Shown here: in pieces, positions 42,643-56,166 of the stretch
Position numbering within the stretch: position 1 is the first letter of the stretch
How the letters are laid out: every line of letters begins with the position of its first letter
Origin: Robertmurraya dakarensis
GTDB lineage: Bacteria > Bacillota > Bacilli > Bacillales > Cytobacillaceae
DNA length: 64,000 nt
Assembly (NCBI RefSeq): GCF_900156875.1
Contig: NZ_LT707409.1
Span: forward strand, 2,873,279-2,937,278
Direction: 5' to 3'
Program-made: the position numbers and the translations under genes
The notes under the pieces: generated by a model
The model's database searches: none
What the model was told of the DNA's origin: nothing
Seen by the model: only the letters and a program-made list of their open reading frames with translations

Positions 42643-42861
42643 ATCGAACCCACGTCCAGAAATATCGCCACTTAAGCTTCTACGAGTGTAGTCGACATAT
42701 TCTTGTTTCGCTAGTCCTTTTGCCTGCCGACAGGCGGCCGGCTAGCTAGTCTGGTTGTTCTCTTCCTTCTTCCTCAGACGGTGGAATCCGGCGTAGCCCA
42801 CTAAGAGTGAGTCCGCTACCCTACCACATGGGCGATGGAGGGGCGAACCGCTAAAGTGCTA

Positions 42862-42897
42862 TTAGGCAGCTAAAGCGAAGTTGTTTTGTTGTTTGCC
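42862..42897 (-). other. tmRNA tag-peptide reading frame
   Basis: Codons GGC to GCC then TAA encode GKQQNNFALAA; with the alanine carried by tmRNA the tag is AGKQQNNFALAA, ending in the usual ALAA degron for ClpXP-type proteases. Confidence 0.88.
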
Positions 42898-43094
42898 AGT
42901 TATAGGCTTTGACGTTTTAACGAGGCCGATCCCCTCGACTCGCAACCTAAGCTCGAACTACCCCTGTCGAATCCGTAGCGTCCCCATGTTAAAATGTACG
43001 CTGTGGTATTTCACACAATCGTCCATGGTATGAAACGGAATGCTCGAAATAGATGAGCTATAAGTTATGTGTGTTAGTCGTGCTGACAAATATT

Positions 43095-43122
43095 ATTATA
43101 ACATATTACAACATCAAATCAA
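43095..43122 (-). promoter_or_regulatory. Promoter of ssrA
   Basis: On the minus strand TTGATT (43122-43117), 16-bp spacer, TATAAT (43100-43095), about 105 bp before the mature 5' end, leaving a leader for RNase P to remove. Confidence 0.6.
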
Positions 43123-43143
43123 TTGTAAACTTTTGTAAATCCA

Positions 43144-43611
43144 CTACATTTTCTGACGATCACGAAATGCGCGTTCAATATCGCGTTTTGCTTCTTTTTG
43201 TTTCAATGCTTCCCGCTTGTCATAATTCTTTTTACCCTTTGCAAGTCCAAGCAAAACCTTTGCATAGCCATTTTTTAAATATAATTTTAATGGCACAAGA
43301 GAATAACCTGTTACTTTCGTTTCCCCGGTCAGCTTATCAATTTCTTTTTTATGAAGCAAAAGCTTTCGTGTCCGTTCTGGATCATGATTATAGCGATTTC
43401 CTTGTTCATATGGACTGATATGCATCCCGACAAGAAACACTTCGCCGCCTTTAATCTGTGCATATGAATCCTTTAGATTGACGCGGCCCGCACGTATTGC
43501 TTTGATTTCCGTTCCTTGCAGAACAATCCCGGATTCATACGTATCTTCAACAAAATAATCATGATATGCTTTTTTATTTTGGGCAATAACCTTACCAGCG
43601 CCTTTTGGCAT
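43144..43611 (-). CDS. smpB: SsrA-binding protein SmpB
   Basis: 155 residues, full length. OB-fold core with [28 protein letters not shown] and the C-terminal basic tail ([25 protein letters not shown]) that mimics an anticodon stem in the ribosomal A site. Binds tmRNA for ribosome rescue; ssrA lies directly downstream. Confidence 0.97.
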   Translation of the reverse strand: MPKGAGKVIAQNKKAYHDYFVEDTYESGIVLQGTEIKAIRAGRVNLKDSYAQIKGGEVFLVGMHISPYEQGNRYNHDPERTRKLLLHKKEIDKLTGETKVTGYSLVPLKLYLKNGYAKVLLGLAKGKKNYDKREALKQKEAKRDIERAFRDRQKM

Positions 43612-43694
43612 ATACTTTCCCCCTTACATCCTGAACCTTATTGTAGCAAATTTTACCGCGAGCTACAAATTGTAAGAAGGGGCCTCTTAACCAC

Positions 43695-43731
43695 TTCGGA
43701 AAAGGAGAGCCAAAGCCGATTTGACTCTCCT
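43695..43731 (-). terminator. Hairpin after rnr
   Basis: GGAGAGTC faces GGCTCTCC, followed by TTTTCC on the minus strand; lies between rnr and smpB. Confidence 0.55.
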
Positions 43732-43740
43732 TCGAACACC

Positions 43741-46086
43741 TTAGCGTTTCTTCTTTTTCCGCTTCGCTTTAGGTGCATTCTCGAAATGCTTTTTCTTTTT
43801 CTTTGGACTTCCTCCAGAGCCTTTACCGCCGTCTTTTCCTCCGCCCTTAGCAGGTTGACCTGACTTTCCTTTGCGAGGTTTTTTCTCGGTGCTACCCGTT
43901 TTAAAAATCTTCGCTGGACCTTCTGTATTACGCGGACGGCTGCCCTTCATTCCAACTACTTCAAAATCAATCGAGCGCTCATCTTTATTCACATTGACAA
44001 CACGAACGGTGATCTCATCACCAATCCGGAATACTTTTGCCGTTCTTTCTCCTACCATCGCATAGTTACGCTCATCATAGCGATAATAATCATCTGTCAT
44101 ATAAGAGACGTGAACTAAACCTTCAATCGTATTCGGAAGCTCTACAAACATACCGAAGTTGGTAACAGAACTAATGATACCGTCGTATTCTTCACCAATT
44201 TTATCAGCCATATATTCGGCTTTCTTCAGTTCATCTGTTTCACGTTCCGCATCAACTGCTCTGCGTTCCATTTTTGAAGTATGGTCAGCAATCTCAGGCA
44301 GTCTAGCGTTCCATTTTTCCCTCGTACTTTCATCTAATTTTCCTTCGATTAAATACGTACGGATTAAACGATGAACAATTAAGTCAGGATAACGGCGAAT
44401 CGGTGACGTGAAATGCGTATAAAATTCAGCAGATAAACCGTAATGTCCTAGACTTTCTGGATCATATTTCGCTTTTTGCATCGATCTTAACATCACAGTG
44501 GAAACAACCATTTCCTCCGGCTTCCCTTGAACTTCCTCAATGATTTCCTGAAGTGCCCGCGGATGAACCGAATTCGCAGTTCCCCTTACAATGTAACCGA
44601 AATTTGTAATGAACTCGAAAAATCTTCTTAGCTTATCTTCTTTCGGATCTTCATGAACACGGTAGATGAATGGGACATCCAGCCAATGGAAATGCTCAGC
44701 AACCGTTTCATTTGCTGCCAGCATAAATTCCTCGATGAGACGTTCAGCAACAGACCGTTCTCTAATCACAACGTCTTGCGGCTTTCCTTCCTCATCAACA
44801 AGAACCTTAGCTTCTTTAAAATCAAAATCAATCGCACCGCGTGTCATCCGTTTTTTACGTAAAATAGCCGCCAACTCTTCCATGAGCTGGAACATCGGCA
44901 CTAACGGTTCGTAACGTTTGATCAATTCCTCATCTTGTTCTGTAAGAATCTTATTCACATCATGATACGTCATTCTTTCCGTTGTTTTGATCACACTTTG
45001 GAAAATTTCATGGTTAACCACTTGACCTTCCGGCGAAATTTCCATTTCACAGGATAACGTTAAGCGATTCACCTTCGGATTTAAAGAACAAATTCCATTT
45101 GATAAACGGTGCGGAATCATCGGAATAACACGGTCCACTAAGTAGACACTCGTTCCGCGGTCAGCCGCTTCCCGGTCGATCGGCGTTTCTTCTCTTACAT
45201 AATAGGAAACATCCGCAATGTGAACACCTAATTTATAGTTTCCATTATCAAGCTTCGTGACCGTTACCGCATCATCCAAGTCCTTGGCATCTGCACCATC
45301 AATCGTCACAATTGTTTGGTCTCTTAAATCACGGCGATTTTCGATTTCACTTTCATCGATCTCATCAGGTGTTTCATTTGCTTGCTGAATGACATCATCA
45401 GGAAACGGGCCTGGCAATCCATGCTTATGAATGACCGAAAGAATATCAACACCCGGATCATTTTTATGTCCTAGTATTTCAATAACTTCTCCTTCGGCAC
45501 TTTTACGCCCTTCAGGATAAGTGGTTAATTTTACGACAACCTTATGTCCTTCTACTGCTCCAGCAGAAGCTGCCTTTGGAATAAAGATGTCACTCGTAAA
45601 CTTTTTATCATCAGGGATGACAAAGCCGAAGTGTTTGCTTTCTGTGTAGGTTCCAACGATTTGCTGGATTCCCCGCTCAATAATGCGGACAACCGTTCCT
45701 TCCCGTCTTTGTCCCGAAGTTTCTGTTGATACACGAGCTAACACCGTGTCTCCATGCATCGCATTATTCGTTTCATTTGGCGGGATAAAAATATCATCCA
45801 TTCCCGGTTCGTCCGGAATGACAAACGCAAATCCTTTAGAATGCCCTGTCAGCTTCCCGCGAATTAAGTTCATTTTTTCCGGAAGTCCATAGCGGTTGCT
45901 TCTCGTCCTGACGACGTACCCCTTTTCTTCCATAATCACTAATGCTTTTACAAAATCCTTAAAGTCCGCGGAGTCTTCTATGCCAAATGCTTTCTCTAGC
46001 TCCTGTACGGTTAATGGTTTGTATGCTTCATCTTCCATATAATGCAGGAGCTTATCAATATGCTGTTGAATATTTTCTTCCAACAT
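43741..46086 (-). CDS. rnr: Ribonuclease R
   Basis: 781 residues: N-terminal HTH-like region (about 1-65), cold-shock domains (about 70-220), RNB catalytic domain with [12 protein letters not shown] (about 258-269, metal-binding Asps), S1 domain ([20 protein letters not shown], about 632) and a Lys/Gly-rich tail (about 725-781). Processive 3'-5' exoribonuclease that degrades structured RNA and acts with tmRNA in non-stop mRNA decay. Upstream of smpB as usual. Confidence 0.96.
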   Translation of the reverse strand: MLEENIQQHIDKLLHYMEDEAYKPLTVQELEKAFGIEDSADFKDFVKALVIMEEKGYVVRTRSNRYGLPEKMNLIRGKLTGHSKGFAFVIPDEPGMDDIFIPPNETNNAMHGDTVLARVSTETSGQRREGTVVRIIERGIQQIVGTYTESKHFGFVIPDDKKFTSDIFIPKAASAGAVEGHKVVVKLTTYPEGRKSAEGEVIEILGHKNDPGVDILSVIHKHGLPGPFPDDVIQQANETPDEIDESEIENRRDLRDQTIVTIDGADAKDLDDAVTVTKLDNGNYKLGVHIADVSYYVREETPIDREAADRGTSVYLVDRVIPMIPHRLSNGICSLNPKVNRLTLSCEMEISPEGQVVNHEIFQSVIKTTERMTYHDVNKILTEQDEELIKRYEPLVPMFQLMEELAAILRKKRMTRGAIDFDFKEAKVLVDEEGKPQDVVIRERSVAERLIEEFMLAANETVAEHFHWLDVPFIYRVHEDPKEDKLRRFFEFITNFGYIVRGTANSVHPRALQEIIEEVQGKPEEMVVSTVMLRSMQKAKYDPESLGHYGLSAEFYTHFTSPIRRYPDLIVHRLIRTYLIEGKLDESTREKWNARLPEIADHTSKMERRAVDAERETDELKKAEYMADKIGEEYDGIISSVTNFGMFVELPNTIEGLVHVSYMTDDYYRYDERNYAMVGERTAKVFRIGDEITVRVVNVNKDERSIDFEVVGMKGSRPRNTEGPAKIFKTGSTEKKPRKGKSGQPAKGGGKDGGKGSGGSPKKKKKHFENAPKAKRKKKKR

Positions 46087-46113
46087 AACCCCTCCTTTTA
46101 CTAATTTTTTATC

Positions 46114-46860
46114 TTATTGTTCCCAATCAAGTTTTTCTAAAAACTGATAAACATCCTCATGCAGCTGATCTTTTTCTTGATCGAAGGTAATGACATGGCC
46201 TGATTCTTCATACCATTTCAGTTCCTTTACCTCTGATTCAATTTCGTTGTAAATAATATTGGCACTGTCCGGATTGATCATTTTATCGTGTCTGCCTTGA
46301 ACCACAAAGGTTGGAGCATATACATGATCGACATGATCTCTGACATCAGCTATCAAATCTTGAAGTGATTTCAATGTGTTCATTGGAGTTTTTTGAAACT
46401 CGTCCATTTCTTGTTCTATTTGCTCTGGATCTTTTCCTTCGCGCTTTTTATATTCACGGGCAAATTCGAGAACTCCTTGATACATAACTTCTTCACTCTT
46501 TATGTACATGGGGGCACACATCGGTACAATTCCCTTTATAGGTACAGTGTAACCCAATTTTAAAGAAAATACGCCACCTAGCGAAAGACCCACGGCTGCT
46601 ATTTCGGTATAGCCTTTATTTTTTAAAAAATTATAGCCTTCCATCACGTCCTTCCACCAATCTTCTGGTCCTGTCTGAACCAGCTCTTCTGGCGGCGCAC
46701 CATGTCCTTTATATTGAATTCCATGACAGGTGTAGCCTTTCTTTTCTAAAAAGCGTGCCAGCATACGGCAATCTGCACTATTCCCTGTAAAACCATGCAG
46801 AAATAGCACAGCTCTCTTTCCCCTTTCAAATGTAAATGGCTTTGGTAAGGTAATTTTCAT
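46114..46860 (-). CDS. est: Carboxylesterase (Est30/YvaK family)
   Basis: 248 residues from ATG 46860 (AAAGGAG upstream); a longer frame to 46965 crosses the secG terminator. Alpha/beta hydrolase: [12 protein letters not shown] oxyanion region, nucleophile GLSLGG (about 92-97), Asp in VQGRHDKMI and His in EESGHVIT. Cytosolic carboxylesterase in the conserved secG-est-rnr block; physiological substrate unknown. Confidence 0.9.
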   Translation of the reverse strand: MKITLPKPFTFERGKRAVLFLHGFTGNSADCRMLARFLEKKGYTCHGIQYKGHGAPPEELVQTGPEDWWKDVMEGYNFLKNKGYTEIAAVGLSLGGVFSLKLGYTVPIKGIVPMCAPMYIKSEEVMYQGVLEFAREYKKREGKDPEQIEQEMDEFQKTPMNTLKSLQDLIADVRDHVDHVYAPTFVVQGRHDKMINPDSANIIYNEIESEVKELKWYEESGHVITFDQEKDQLHEDVYQFLEKLDWEQ

Positions 46861-46945
46861 TATGTATAAACTCCTTTTTCTAGTTGCTGTATTTAGTTTA
46901 AACAATGTCCCTTCTATCAATCCACTAATACGATTCTCGAAAGAC

Positions 46946-46977
46946 GAAAAAAACCTGACCCTCAAAGGCCAGGTTTG
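46946..46977 (-). terminator. Terminator of secG
   Basis: AACCTGGCC pairs with GGTCAGGTT around TTTGAG, then TTTTTTC on the minus strand. Confidence 0.8.
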
Positions 46978-46983
46978 TATGTT

Positions 46984-47214
46984 CTATAAGAAGTAAGCAA
47001 CGATAATCGTTAAGATGAAGAATAGAACGGATAAGACAATCGTAAGACGGTGGAGAACAAGGTCAAGTCCACGTGCCTTTTGCTTGCCGAATAGTTGTTC
47101 CGCTCCCCCAGAGATGGCACCGGTAAGACCTGCGCTTTTTCCTGATTGAAGTAATACGACAACAATTAACGCGATTGAAACAATCACTAGTAACGTTACA
47201 AATAATGCATACAT
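46984..47214 (-). CDS. secG: Preprotein translocase subunit SecG
   Basis: 76 residues from ATG 47214 (GGAGGTGG upstream). Two transmembrane helices (about 1-22 and 52-74) flanking the conserved loop [29 protein letters not shown]. Third component of the SecYEG channel. Confidence 0.95.
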   Translation of the reverse strand: MYALFVTLLVIVSIALIVVVLLQSGKSAGLTGAISGGAEQLFGKQKARGLDLVLHRLTIVLSVLFFILTIIVAYFL

Positions 47215-47345
47215 AAAGTCCACCTCCATAAACGAACATTCACAGTAAGATTAATTTTATCATAGTTGATATTGTATCACAACAATTATATGTAGAGGAA
47301 TTTGGCGGAGCATGTCGAAATATAGTTTCGAAAGGAGTGATTGCG

Positions 47346-48317
47346 GTGATTTTAAAAGAGCTTACCAAACCAATTCATATTCATAAACTGGAAGCACTGG
47401 TAACGCGGATTTTGGCAGAACACCCTAAGCTGCCCGACATCAGGCAAAGGCTCGTTAAACAATTATCTGGATTTAAAGGTGAAAAAGCTGCTGCCTATTA
47501 TATGGACCACCTCTCAAAAGAAGGCTATGTCGTACTTCACAACCTCCGCCTCCCCAGTGGAAAATACCATTTTCAGATTGATTACTTATTATTAACGCAC
47601 TGCTTTGCGATGATCCTTGAGTGCAAAAATTATTATGGCACCGTTTATTTTGATGAAAACTTCCAGCAGCTTACTCGCAATGCCAATGAACAAGATGAAG
47701 GCTTCCCAGATCCCCTCGCCCAAGCCAGATGGCACCAGCGTCAATTACAGGACTGGCTTCGACTTCACCATTTTCCCTCATATCCAATTGAATACCTCGT
47801 CGTATTCGCCAGTCCATCTACCATTCTTAAAGCAAACCCTAGGAATCGAGAGGTTCTAAAACGCGTCGTGCACAGCCAATTAATTGTCGAAAGAGTTGAA
47901 GAGTTAGGTTCCAAATACCATAGTGAATGTTTTGATGAAAAAAACTTACGTAAATTAGGGAAATCTTTGTTGAAAAGTGATGTTCCGGAGGATGGGGATA
48001 TCCTTGATCGGTTTGGACTGGTTCCCTCTGATATTAGGACAGGGGTTCAATGTTTAGATTGTGGCTTTTTCGGGATGGAACGTGGCTATGGTACATGGAT
48101 TTGCCCAAAATGCGGCGGGAAAAGTAAAGATGCGCATGTTAAGGCGGTGGGGGATTATTTTCTTTTGATCGATAAAACGATAACCAATCAAGAATTTAGA
48201 AGCTTTCTGCATTTATCCGATCCTGACACAGCAACCAATCTTCTAAGAACGATGAATTTACCCCATTCTGGTACAAAAAAAGGACGAATTTATCATCGAC
48301 CGACGATATATCCGTAA
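47346..48317 (+). CDS. NERD (nuclease-related) domain protein with zinc ribbon
   Basis: 323 residues from a GTG at 47346 (AAAGGAG at 8 bp). NERD domain: GFKGEKAAAYYM (about 44), FQIDYLLLTHCFAMILECKNY (about 78-98, D..ExK catalytic pattern) and TRNANEQDEGFPDPLAQA. A C-terminal zinc ribbon has CLDCG and CPKCGG (about 237-260). Probably a DNA-acting protein of unknown role. Its stop codon lies inside the first unit of a 20-bp-phased repeat array. Confidence 0.82.
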   Translation: MILKELTKPIHIHKLEALVTRILAEHPKLPDIRQRLVKQLSGFKGEKAAAYYMDHLSKEGYVVLHNLRLPSGKYHFQIDYLLLTHCFAMILECKNYYGTVYFDENFQQLTRNANEQDEGFPDPLAQARWHQRQLQDWLRLHHFPSYPIEYLVVFASPSTILKANPRNREVLKRVVHSQLIVERVEELGSKYHSECFDEKNLRKLGKSLLKSDVPEDGDILDRFGLVPSDIRTGVQCLDCGFFGMERGYGTWICPKCGGKSKDAHVKAVGDYFLLIDKTITNQEFRSFLHLSDPDTATNLLRTMNLPHSGTKKGRIYHRPTIYP

Positions 48318-48418
48318 GAAAATCGATATATCCGTAACTTTTTGCATTTATCCGTAAGTATTCGGTTATATCCGTAACTTTTGCATTTTATCCGTAAGAA
48401 TACACATTATTTCCGTAA
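48309..48418. repeat. Phased repeat array TATCCGTAA, six units every 20 bp
   Basis: TATCCGTAA begins at 48309, 48329, 48349, 48369 and 48389; a sixth, degenerate copy (ATTTCCGTAA) has its CCGTAA core one base out of phase at 48413. Spacers are AT-rich and differ, though ACTTTTTGCATT-like text recurs. It fills the space between the convergent NERD and eno genes. Confidence 0.85.
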
Positions 48419-48423
48419 CTCAA

Positions 48424-48461
48424 CAAAAAAAGGCGCCAACGCATTCCGCGAAGGCACCCTC
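48424..48461 (-). terminator. Terminator of eno
   Basis: GGTGCC/GGCGCC and inner CGC/GCG arms, followed by seven Ts on the minus strand. Confidence 0.75.
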
Positions 48462-48471
48462 CAAAACTAAC

Positions 48472-49770
<1,299 letters not shown>

Positions 49771-49830
49771 TTATTCTCTCCTTCAAAATATGATTATTTT
49801 ATTAGGCTTTGTAATGAATATTGTAGTTGT

Positions 49831-49914
49831 ACCACTCCACGATGCCCCCTTCCACGTGCTGTTATTTTTTTAAAATAAAGGCACGTTACAGGGACCATCG
49901 TTCCGTTATATTAC
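49831..49914. repeat. Imperfect palindromic intergenic repeat, copy B
   Basis: The reverse complement is nearly identical over about 75 bp to copy A (2548-2632). It occupies half of the gap between gpmI and eno. The stem could act as an RNA processing site or partial terminator within the glycolytic transcript. Confidence 0.8.
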
Positions 49915-49929
49915 GAACGATAAATTTTG

Positions 49930-52273
<2,344 letters not shown>

Positions 52274-53458
52274 TTATTTATCGTTAAGCGCGACTACCCC
52301 TGGAAGTGCTTTTCCTTCCATAAATTCAAGTGATGCACCGCCGCCTGTTGAGATATGGCTCATGCGATCTGCCAAGTGGAACTTTTCAACCGCTGCTGCT
52401 GAATCACCGCCGCCGATCACTGAATATGTATCATTTGCCTCCGCAAGGGCCTCTGCCACAGATCTTGTCCCGCCAGAGAACTTAGTCATTTCAAACACGC
52501 CCATTGGTCCATTCCAAATGACTAGTTTTGAACCTTGAATGACTTGGCTGTAGTGTTCAGCTGTCTTCGGCCCAATATCAAGCGCCTCCCAATCTGCTGG
52601 AATTTCCTCGATTGGAACAATTTTTGTATTGGCATTTTCTGAAAAATCATCAGCCACAATGGCATCGACAGGCATGTGGAATTGTACGCCTTTTTCTTTT
52701 GCTTTTTCCATAAAACTGCGTGCCAAATCAATTTTATCTTCTTCTAACAATGACTTACCGACCTCATGGCCTTGCGCTTTTACAAACGTATAAGCAAGCC
52801 CGCCGCCAATGATTAAGTGATCGACTTTTTCAAGAAGATTTTCAATGACACCGATTTTATCTTTTACCTTTGCTCCGCCAATGATCGCTGTAAATGGTCT
52901 TTCTGGATTAGAAAGTGCTTTTCCAAGAACATCTAGCTCTTTCTCCATTAAAAGGCCGGAAACTGCTGGAAGATGGTGAGCAATCCCTTCTGTGGAAGCA
53001 TGGGCACGGTGTGCAGCTCCGAAGGCATCATTCACATACACATCCGCTAGCTCTGCGAAAGCTTTTGCAAGTTCTGGATCATTCTTCTCTTCTCCAGGAT
53101 AAAAACGAACGTTTTCTAAAAGAAGGACATCTCCCTCATTTAACTTCTCGACTTCTGCTTTAACAGAATCTCCGTACGCTTCATCTACTTTTTTCACATC
53201 TTTTCCTAACAGCTCTGATAAGCGTTTCGCAACAGGAGTTAACCGCATCTCTTCCACTACTTGGCCTTTTGGGCGTCCTAAATGGCTTGCAAGAAGAACC
53301 TTTGCTCCTTGTTCCATTAAATACTTAATGGTTGGCAAAGCTGCACGAATGCGTGTTTCGTCCGTAACTTGTCCATCTTTCATTGGGACATTAAAATCAA
53401 CACGGCAGAATACACGTTTTCCTTTCAAATCAACATCTTTGACACTCTGTTTGTTCAT
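52274..53458 (-). CDS. pgk: Phosphoglycerate kinase
   Basis: 394 residues: [14 protein letters not shown] near the N-terminus, SHLGRPKG (about 59-66), [12 protein letters not shown] in the hinge and [12 protein letters not shown] in the ATP lobe. Makes ATP from 1,3-bisphosphoglycerate. Separated from gapA by a 253-bp gap containing a terminator-like hairpin. Confidence 0.97.
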   Translation of the reverse strand: MNKQSVKDVDLKGKRVFCRVDFNVPMKDGQVTDETRIRAALPTIKYLMEQGAKVLLASHLGRPKGQVVEEMRLTPVAKRLSELLGKDVKKVDEAYGDSVKAEVEKLNEGDVLLLENVRFYPGEEKNDPELAKAFAELADVYVNDAFGAAHRAHASTEGIAHHLPAVSGLLMEKELDVLGKALSNPERPFTAIIGGAKVKDKIGVIENLLEKVDHLIIGGGLAYTFVKAQGHEVGKSLLEEDKIDLARSFMEKAKEKGVQFHMPVDAIVADDFSENANTKIVPIEEIPADWEALDIGPKTAEHYSQVIQGSKLVIWNGPMGVFEMTKFSGGTRSVAEALAEANDTYSVIGGGDSAAAVEKFHLADRMSHISTGGGASLEFMEGKALPGVVALNDK

Positions 53459-53542
53459 TACAAGAACCTCCTAAGGTAAGGGATGATCAAGCATGCTTAC
53501 CACTTTCATGTAGTGCTAGTTCCTCTATGTGTAAAGCAAAAG

Positions 53543-53580
53543 AAAAAGGAGTGGGGAATCTTCCCCGCTCCCCTTTTAAG
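53543..53580 (-). terminator. Terminator-like hairpin between gapA and pgk
   Basis: AAAAGGGGAGCGGGGAA pairs with TTCCCCACTCCTTTT and T-rich sequence follows on the minus strand. It may reduce read-through from gapA into pgk. The rest of the 253-bp gap shows no gene. Confidence 0.65.
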
Positions 53581-53704
53581 CTTTAAGCCTGCTGTCATTT
53601 TAGCAATACGCCTAAAGTGGCAATATTATACAAGAAATGAAAGTTTTTCACTTTATCATTATAGACGTTCTCGACATTTATCGCCACATTGAAGTAAATA
53701 TTTC

Positions 53705-54754
<1,050 letters not shown>

Positions 54755-55774
54755 TTACCCAAGTAACAACTGTTTTGCTGCTCCTTCATCTGTAATGAAG
54801 ATGGTCTTTTCCGGAGCCTGTTTCATATAAGATCGTATGGCTTTTGCTTTCGACGCCCCGCCTGCGACGGCGATGACACTGTCAGCACGTTCTAGGTCAT
54901 CTAATTGAAGACCGATCGTATGAAGCTTATGAACGATTTCTCCATCTTCGTTAAAATAATACCCAAACGCTTCACCAACGGCTTTCTTCTCTTGGAGCTT
55001 ATTCAGATCGCCAGAATTAGTTTTACGGCGTTCTGCCATTGTAATAGCATCTCCAATGCCGTGTAAAACCATGTTTGCTGATTTGATCAAGGTTAAAACT
55101 TCCTGTATGAGTGGTTCATCCATAATGGATTGATACATTCCGCTGCTGACTTCATCAGGTACATAAAGAACACGATGTTTGGAATGCGTCTTTTCTGCCA
55201 TGATTGCACAAATGGTATTGGCCTGGTTTTGAACATCCTCACCAATGCCTCCTCTTGCTGGTACAAAAAGCAGGTCATCGCTTAATTCAGGAGTCAACAT
55301 TTCTGCAACAGCAGCCATCGTTGATCCACCCGTAACAGCAATGATATTTTCCCCTTTGAGGCGGGCTTTCATACAATTTGCCGCAGCTCTTCCTAATTCT
55401 CTTTTTACCCAAGGAGATTCATCACTGTCTCCAGATACAACCATGACTTTCTCAACACCCAGCTCTTTGTGAAGCTGCTCTTCTAAGATGTTAATTCCGA
55501 GAAGATCTCTCATCATGCCTCGCAAACCATGAAGTACAGTTCGGCCCTCGGGGGTTATGCTCATTCCAGCATTGTTAACGATGATCAAGTTTTGATCCTT
55601 TAAGATCCCGACTTCACTTCGCAAGACGCGTTCTGTTATTCCCAAGCTTACTGATAAGCTGCGCCGGCCAACCGGCTCCATTAACCCTATGTATTGGAGG
55701 ATGTCAAATCTTCTTTGCATGACCGGAAGCAAATCAGGTAATAATCTCTTTTGAATGTCAATCAATGAATTCAT
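54755..55774 (-). CDS. cggR: Central glycolytic genes regulator CggR
   Basis: 339 residues. N-terminal HTH (SLSVSLGITERVLRSEVGILKDQNLI, about 39-64) and SorC-type sugar-phosphate-binding domain (GGSTMAAVAEM, GIGDAITMAERR). Represses the gapA operon; fructose-1,6-bisphosphate releases it. Its own operator lies 32 bp upstream, so it is autoregulated. Confidence 0.95.
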   Translation of the reverse strand: MNSLIDIQKRLLPDLLPVMQRRFDILQYIGLMEPVGRRSLSVSLGITERVLRSEVGILKDQNLIIVNNAGMSITPEGRTVLHGLRGMMRDLLGINILEEQLHKELGVEKVMVVSGDSDESPWVKRELGRAAANCMKARLKGENIIAVTGGSTMAAVAEMLTPELSDDLLFVPARGGIGEDVQNQANTICAIMAEKTHSKHRVLYVPDEVSSGMYQSIMDEPLIQEVLTLIKSANMVLHGIGDAITMAERRKTNSGDLNKLQEKKAVGEAFGYYFNEDGEIVHKLHTIGLQLDDLERADSVIAVAGGASKAKAIRSYMKQAPEKTIFITDEGAAKQLLLG

Positions 55775-55805
55775 TCATGACATCTCCTTCAATCATTCAT
55801 CTCAT

Positions 55806-55842
55806 GGTCATTATATGTCCCTTATGGACGTATTGTGTCCCA
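55806..55842 (-). promoter_or_regulatory. CggR operator
   Basis: Minus strand: GGGAC-N6-CGTC-N4-AGGGAC-N6-TGAC, matching the remembered direct-repeat operator CGGGAC-N6-TGTC-N4-CGGGAC-N6-TGTC. TATAAT overlaps its downstream half. Confidence 0.85.
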
Positions 55843-55849
55843 CTGATGC

Positions 55850-55896
55850 AAAAAAAAATCACCCCGAGCACATTTTCATTCTAGCAGGAGTGATTT
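55850..55896 (-). terminator. Terminator of the glutaredoxin-like gene
   Basis: AATCACTCC pairs with GGGGTGATT (one G-T pair), then nine Ts on the minus strand. Confidence 0.8.
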
Positions 55897-55902
55897 ACTT
55901 AT

Positions 55903-56154
55903 TCAACTTAAATGTTTTCGTGAAAGCGCTTCGTTCAAAAAAATTTTATCAATTTGCCCAAATTGCACTTCCTCCCCATCAATTTCAACTACGGGAATCA
56001 TTAAACCGTACTTCTCTGTCAGCTCATCGCTTCTATCTATATCTTCTTCTTCATATTGAAAATTCCATTTTTCTTTCAGCTCCATCACAATAGCTTCTGC
56101 ATTTTCACAAAGATGGCAGCCCTTTCTGGTGTATAACTTTACATATGTCTTCAC
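55903..56154 (-). CDS. Glutaredoxin family protein
   Basis: 83 residues, thioredoxin fold with redox motif KGCHLCENA (CxxC, about 11-19) and cis-Pro in LMIPVVEIDG. Small NrdH/YruB-like redox protein; partner unknown. Lies 12 bp downstream of rpoN. Confidence 0.85.
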   Translation of the reverse strand: MKTYVKLYTRKGCHLCENAEAIVMELKEKWNFQYEEEDIDRSDELTEKYGLMIPVVEIDGEEVQFGQIDKIFLNEALSRKHLS

Positions 56155-56166
56155 AGTGAAACCCCT

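Larger units (their letters stand above)
42348..42985 (-). ncRNA. ssrA: tmRNA (ssrA), interrupted by a group I intron
   Basis: Runs from GGGGACG (5', 42985) to CGTCTCCACCA (3', 42348); the 5' GGGGACG pairs with CGTCTCC to close the acceptor stem. After removing the intron (42365-42642) the mature RNA is 360 nt, normal for Bacillus. The T-arm GTGGG-TTCGATT-CCCAC is restored exactly by splicing. The 5' part has the usual CTACGGATTCGACAGGGG. It follows smpB, as in B. subtilis, and rescues stalled ribosomes together with SmpB. Confidence 0.93.

Noticed and set aside
42348-42985. Broken tmRNA pseudogene
   Set aside because: The insert is precisely removable to give a perfect T-arm and carries group I core pairings; acceptor ends and tag frame are intact.
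43053-43418. Plus-strand frame of 121 residues
   Set aside because: Antisense shadow of smpB and the ssrA promoter region, without a ribosome site.
48309-48418. CRISPR array
   Set aside because: Repeat word is 8-9 bp and spacers 11-12 bp, far below CRISPR dimensions; no cas genes nearby.
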